Source of the DNA: an uncultured Flavobacteriales bacterium
Lineage (GTDB): Bacteria > Bacteroidota > Bacteroidia > Flavobacteriales_D > Sanyastnellaceae
Length of the DNA stretch: 25,262 nt
Assembly (NCBI GenBank): GCA_938003665.1
Contig: CALKYI010000003.1
Span: forward strand, 1-25,262
Reading direction: 5' to 3'
Shown here one piece after another: positions 22,297 through 25,262 of this stretch. Below the pieces are notes generated by a model. That model made no database searches and had not been told where the DNA came from. It saw nothing but the letters and a program-made list of their open reading frames with translations. The position numbers were made by a program, and so were the translations under genes. How positions within the stretch are numbered: position 1 is the first letter of the stretch; each line of letters begins with the position of its first letter.

Positions 22297-24723
22297 ATGT
22301 TTGAAGACCAACACGACGAAGAAGGATGGGGATTGAGTGATGCCCAGGACCACGAGTTCATACCGCTGATTTCGGCGGAAGACGAGGAGGCGATGCAAAA
22401 AGAGGAGGTGCCCGAAGCCCTTCCCCTCCTGTCGTTGCGCAATACCGTATTATTCCCAGGCGTAGTGATTCCTATTACGGTTGGCAGAGATCGGTCCATC
22501 CGGTTGGTCAAGGAGGCTCACAAGCTCGAGCACCGCATTGGTGTCGTGAGCCAGAAAAACGACGACATTGAAATCCCCAACGGCGAGGACCTCAACGAAG
22601 TTGGAACGGTGGCGAAAGTCATCAAGATGTTGCGCATGCCCGACGGGAGCAACACGGTCATCCTTCAAGGCCAAAAACGATTCAAGTGGACGGAGATTGT
22701 CCAAGAAGAACCGTACATGAAGGCACGCGTGGTTGAGTACGACGCCGAGAACCTGCCTCCCAAAGACGAGGAGCACGGAGCGCTGATGCAGAGCTTGAAG
22801 GAACTCGCGGTAGAAATTATTCAACTCAGCCCAAACATCCCTTCCGAAGCCGGTTTCGCCATCAAGAGCATCGAGAGCCTGACCTTCTTGGTCAATTTCA
22901 TCGGCTCAAACATGAACGCCCCGGTGGAAGAAAAGCAAGCGCTGCTCGAAGTAGCCGGCATCAAGGCCCGTGCTCGACGGGTGTTGGAATTGCTCAACAA
23001 GGAAAAGCAGATGCTCTCGCTCAAGCGCGACATCCAGACCAAGGTCAAGGGCGAACTGGACCAACAGCAACGCGAGTATTTCCTCAATCAGCAGCTGAAG
23101 CAAATCCAAGAAGAACTCGGCAACAACCCCCAAGCACAGGAAGTCGCCGAGCGCAAGCTGCGCGCCGAATCCATGGAATGGCCCGCCCACGCCAAGGAGG
23201 CATTCGACAAGGAAATCCTGAAACTGGAACGCATGAATTCCCAGAGTGCGGAATACAGTGTGCAGGCCAACTATGTCGACTTGATGCTGGATTTGCCTTG
23301 GGAGAAGAAATCCCGAGACAACTTCGACCTTCACCACGCCCAAGCCGTGCTTGATGAGGACCACTACGGCCTCGAAAAGGTGAAGGAACGCATCATTGAA
23401 CACCTCGCGGTTTTGAAAATCAAAGGCGACCTCAAGGCACCCATCATCTGCCTGTACGGCCCTCCGGGCGTAGGAAAGACGTCACTAGGACGCAGCATCG
23501 CCAAGGCCCTGGGTCGTGAATACGTGCGGATGAGCCTGGGCGGACTGCGCGATGAAGCAGAAATCCGCGGGCACCGCAAAACGTACATCGGTGCCATGCC
23601 CGGTCGCATCCTGCAGAACTTGAAAAAAGCCGGCACGTCCAACCCTTTGTTCGTGCTCGACGAAATCGACAAGTTGGGACGCGACCACCATGGCGACCCG
23701 TCGAGTGCGATGCTCGAAGTCCTCGACCCGGAACAGAACAGCGCTTTCCATGACAATTACCTCGACCTCGATTACGACTTGAGCAACGTCATGTTCCTTG
23801 CAACGTGCAACAGCCTCGCCTCCATCCAGCCGGCCCTTCGCGACCGCATGGAGATCATCGAAGTAACCGGTTACACCGTGGAAGAAAAGGTGCAGATTGC
23901 CAAGCGCCACCTGGTACCCAAGCACTTGACCGAAACGGGCATCACGTCGAAGCAGTTGAAGCTTCCGGTCAAAACCATCGAGGCCGTCGTTGAACAATAC
24001 ACCTCGGAAAGCGGCGTGCGCGGCTTGGAAAAACGCATTGGCAAACTCGTGCGCAACCGAGCCAAGGAACTCGCCCTCGAAGAAGAATTCACGGTAGAAG
24101 TCACAGCCGACCAACTCCCCGACGTCCTCGGTCCTTCTCGCGAAAAGGACCGCTATCAAGGCAACGATACGCCAGGAGTTGTCACCGGGCTCGCCTGGAC
24201 TCCGCACGGTGGAGACATCCTCTTCATTGAAACATCCCTCACAAAAGGAAACGGGAAGCTAACCCTGACCGGCAACCTGGGAGATGTCATGAAGGAAAGC
24301 GCCATCATCGCGCTCGAATACATCAAGTCCCATGCGGAAGAGCTCGGGTTGGACGCCGATGAATTGAACAAGCGCAACGTCCACCTGCACGTGCCACAAG
24401 GCGCCATTCCAAAAGACGGCCCGAGTGCAGGCATCACCATGGTCTCGGCGATGGTTTCAGCTTTCACCCGACGGAAAATCCGCAAAGCTGTTGCGATGAC
24501 CGGTGAAATCACCTTGCGCGGACAAGTGCTCCCCGTTGGAGGCATCAAGGAAAAGATCCTGGCCGCCAAACGTGCCGGAATCAAAGAGATCATCCTCTGC
24601 GAGCGCAACCGGCAAGACATCGATGAGATCGACGCACGCTACCTCAAAGGCCTCACCTTCACCTTTGTTTCCGACATCATGGAGGTGGTGGATCGGGCGG
24701 TGCTGCAAACCAAAGCTATATAA
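22297..24723 (+). CDS. lon: ATP-dependent protease Lon
   Basis: Lon is a homo-oligomeric AAA+ serine protease that degrades misfolded and regulatory proteins in the cytosol. The 808 residues match LonA. The N-terminal substrate-binding domain covers about 35-240 (LPLLSLRNTVLFPGVVIPITVGR at its start). A long coiled helix (KREYFLNQQLKQIQEELG-like) leads to the AAA+ domain, with Walker A GPPGVGKTS at 388-396 and LFVLDEIDKLG as Walker B. The protease domain includes the sensor GVVTGLAWTPHGGDILFIE, the catalytic Ser710 (KDGPSAGITM) and Lys753 (GGIKEKIL), a dyad 43 residues apart as in Escherichia coli Lon. An N-terminal acidic extension of about 35 residues precedes the first domain, common in Bacteroidota. 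The stop is two bases before the porQ start, suggesting cotranscription. Confidence 0.97.
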   Translation: MFEDQHDEEGWGLSDAQDHEFIPLISAEDEEAMQKEEVPEALPLLSLRNTVLFPGVVIPITVGRDRSIRLVKEAHKLEHRIGVVSQKNDDIEIPNGEDLNEVGTVAKVIKMLRMPDGSNTVILQGQKRFKWTEIVQEEPYMKARVVEYDAENLPPKDEEHGALMQSLKELAVEIIQLSPNIPSEAGFAIKSIESLTFLVNFIGSNMNAPVEEKQALLEVAGIKARARRVLELLNKEKQMLSLKRDIQTKVKGELDQQQREYFLNQQLKQIQEELGNNPQAQEVAERKLRAESMEWPAHAKEAFDKEILKLERMNSQSAEYSVQANYVDLMLDLPWEKKSRDNFDLHHAQAVLDEDHYGLEKVKERIIEHLAVLKIKGDLKAPIICLYGPPGVGKTSLGRSIAKALGREYVRMSLGGLRDEAEIRGHRKTYIGAMPGRILQNLKKAGTSNPLFVLDEIDKLGRDHHGDPSSAMLEVLDPEQNSAFHDNYLDLDYDLSNVMFLATCNSLASIQPALRDRMEIIEVTGYTVEEKVQIAKRHLVPKHLTETGITSKQLKLPVKTIEAVVEQYTSESGVRGLEKRIGKLVRNRAKELALEEEFTVEVTADQLPDVLGPSREKDRYQGNDTPGVVTGLAWTPHGGDILFIETSLTKGNGKLTLTGNLGDVMKESAIIALEYIKSHAEELGLDADELNKRNVHLHVPQGAIPKDGPSAGITMVSAMVSAFTRRKIRKAVAMTGEITLRGQVLPVGGIKEKILAAKRAGIKEIILCERNRQDIDEIDARYLKGLTFTFVSDIMEVVDRAVLQTKAI

Positions 24724-24725
24724 CC

Positions 24726-25262
24726 ATGGCTCGCACGCGCTCATCCGTTCTACTTTTCGCGGCGATTGGCTTCGCACAACTCGGATACAGCCAAGGCCAA
24801 GAGTCTTTGGTGTTCGAACTCAGTCCCGATGCGCGAGGAGCAGCGCTGGGCAGCGCGGTGATGGCAGATCTCCATTCGGACGTACACGGGGCTGGCTTGA
24901 ATCCATGCCTCATTGATACCGCACGCCAAGGAGATGTCACGATTGACTACATCGACTACTTCGCTGGGGTCGGCATGACAGCGGTCAACTACCAACTCAA
25001 TCCGAAAGGCAAGTGGAACCGGCAAATTGGCAGCCGCTTCATGAACCTCGGGACGTTTAGCGGCTACGATGCAGCTGGAAATGCCACGGCGGACTTTCAA
25101 GGCGGAGATCAAATGGTCTACTTCGGCACGAGCCGTGCCATCGATTCCGTGTGGACGCTGGGTGCGCAGGGATTTGTAGGAAGCCGTCACCTCAACCGAG
25201 AAGTCGCGGGATGGTTGGGAATGGAGGCTTTTGTCCACGCCCGTTGGATATCGAAGCAGCTG
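24726..25262 (+). CDS. porQ: Type IX secretion system protein PorQ (5' part, cut by window end)
   Basis: This is the first 179 residues of a PorV/PorQ-type outer-membrane beta-barrel protein of the T9SS. A signal peptide occupies residues about 1-23 (cleavage near GYSQGQ). After it come ESLVFELSPDARGAALG and GAGLNPCLID, the counterparts of the SAR-AALGG and NNPALL segments, and FMNLGTFSGYDAAGNATADFQGGD (residues 105-128), the very typical FxGYDxxGNxTGxF motif of PorQ. It continues in frame to the window edge. T9SS subunits export proteins with C-terminal domains like that of the giant protein in this window, so the two share a pathway, though they are not in one operon. It starts two bases after the lon stop, with little room for a promoter of its own. 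Confidence 0.87.
   Translation, partial: MARTRSSVLLFAAIGFAQLGYSQGQESLVFELSPDARGAALGSAVMADLHSDVHGAGLNPCLIDTARQGDVTIDYIDYFAGVGMTAVNYQLNPKGKWNRQIGSRFMNLGTFSGYDAAGNATADFQGGDQMVYFGTSRAIDSVWTLGAQGFVGSRHLNREVAGWLGMEAFVHARWISKQL

Overview
The window comes from a member of the Bacteroidota, most likely Flavobacteriales-like. Evidence: a giant secreted protein ends in a gliding-motility/type IX secretion (T9SS) type B C-terminal domain; the last gene is the T9SS protein PorQ; there is an alternative GlmU-family protein typical of Bacteroidota; several intergenic gaps carry TAnnTTTG-like -7 boxes; and convincing Shine-Dalgarno sequences are largely absent. Base composition is moderate, slightly above half G+C by eye. 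No rRNA, tRNA, CRISPR array, insertion sequence or prophage was seen. No gene-free stretch exceeds 300 bases; the longest gap is about 160 bases.

Layout. (1) 113-3607, plus strand: four genes joined by overlapping stop/start codons, encoding a membrane-anchored protein with a SPOR-like C-terminus, a XerC/D recombinase, a secreted alpha/beta-hydrolase and a TlpA-like thioredoxin. (2) 3604-6127, minus: EttA followed by GluQRS, overlapping by 8 bases. (3) 6183-7430, minus: a membrane-anchored calcineurin-like phosphoesterase. (4) 7517-10321, minus: a three-gene ABC importer of the iron-chelate/cobalamin class with translational-coupling overlaps. (5) 10356-11999, plus: an acyl-CoA carboxylase beta subunit with no biotin subunit beside it. 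(6) 12001-13178, minus: a HEAT-like protein and a Nudix CoA pyrophosphatase; divergently, Aat at 13257-13952. (7) 14115-14787: small proteins around a strong bidirectional terminator. (8) 14751-16064, minus: a FucP/GluP-type sugar transporter. (9) 16104-20989, minus: a CarH/LitR-like MerR regulator, an ECF sigma factor and a 1078-residue T9SS-secreted protein in one direction. (10) 21049-25262, plus: the GlmU-like protein, Lon protease and PorQ (cut by the window edge).

Most genes are housekeeping. The most unusual block is the MerR/ECF-sigma/adhesin row. The regulator keeps the Trp-x9-Glu-His signature of adenosylcobalamin photoreceptors, but no carotenoid gene, the usual target of such a pair, is visible beside it; the next gene downstream encodes a T9SS-exported surface protein. 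A second theme is -7-like boxes that stop exactly four bases before the start codon at four genes, suggesting leaderless transcripts. No wholly new system could be demonstrated from sequence alone.
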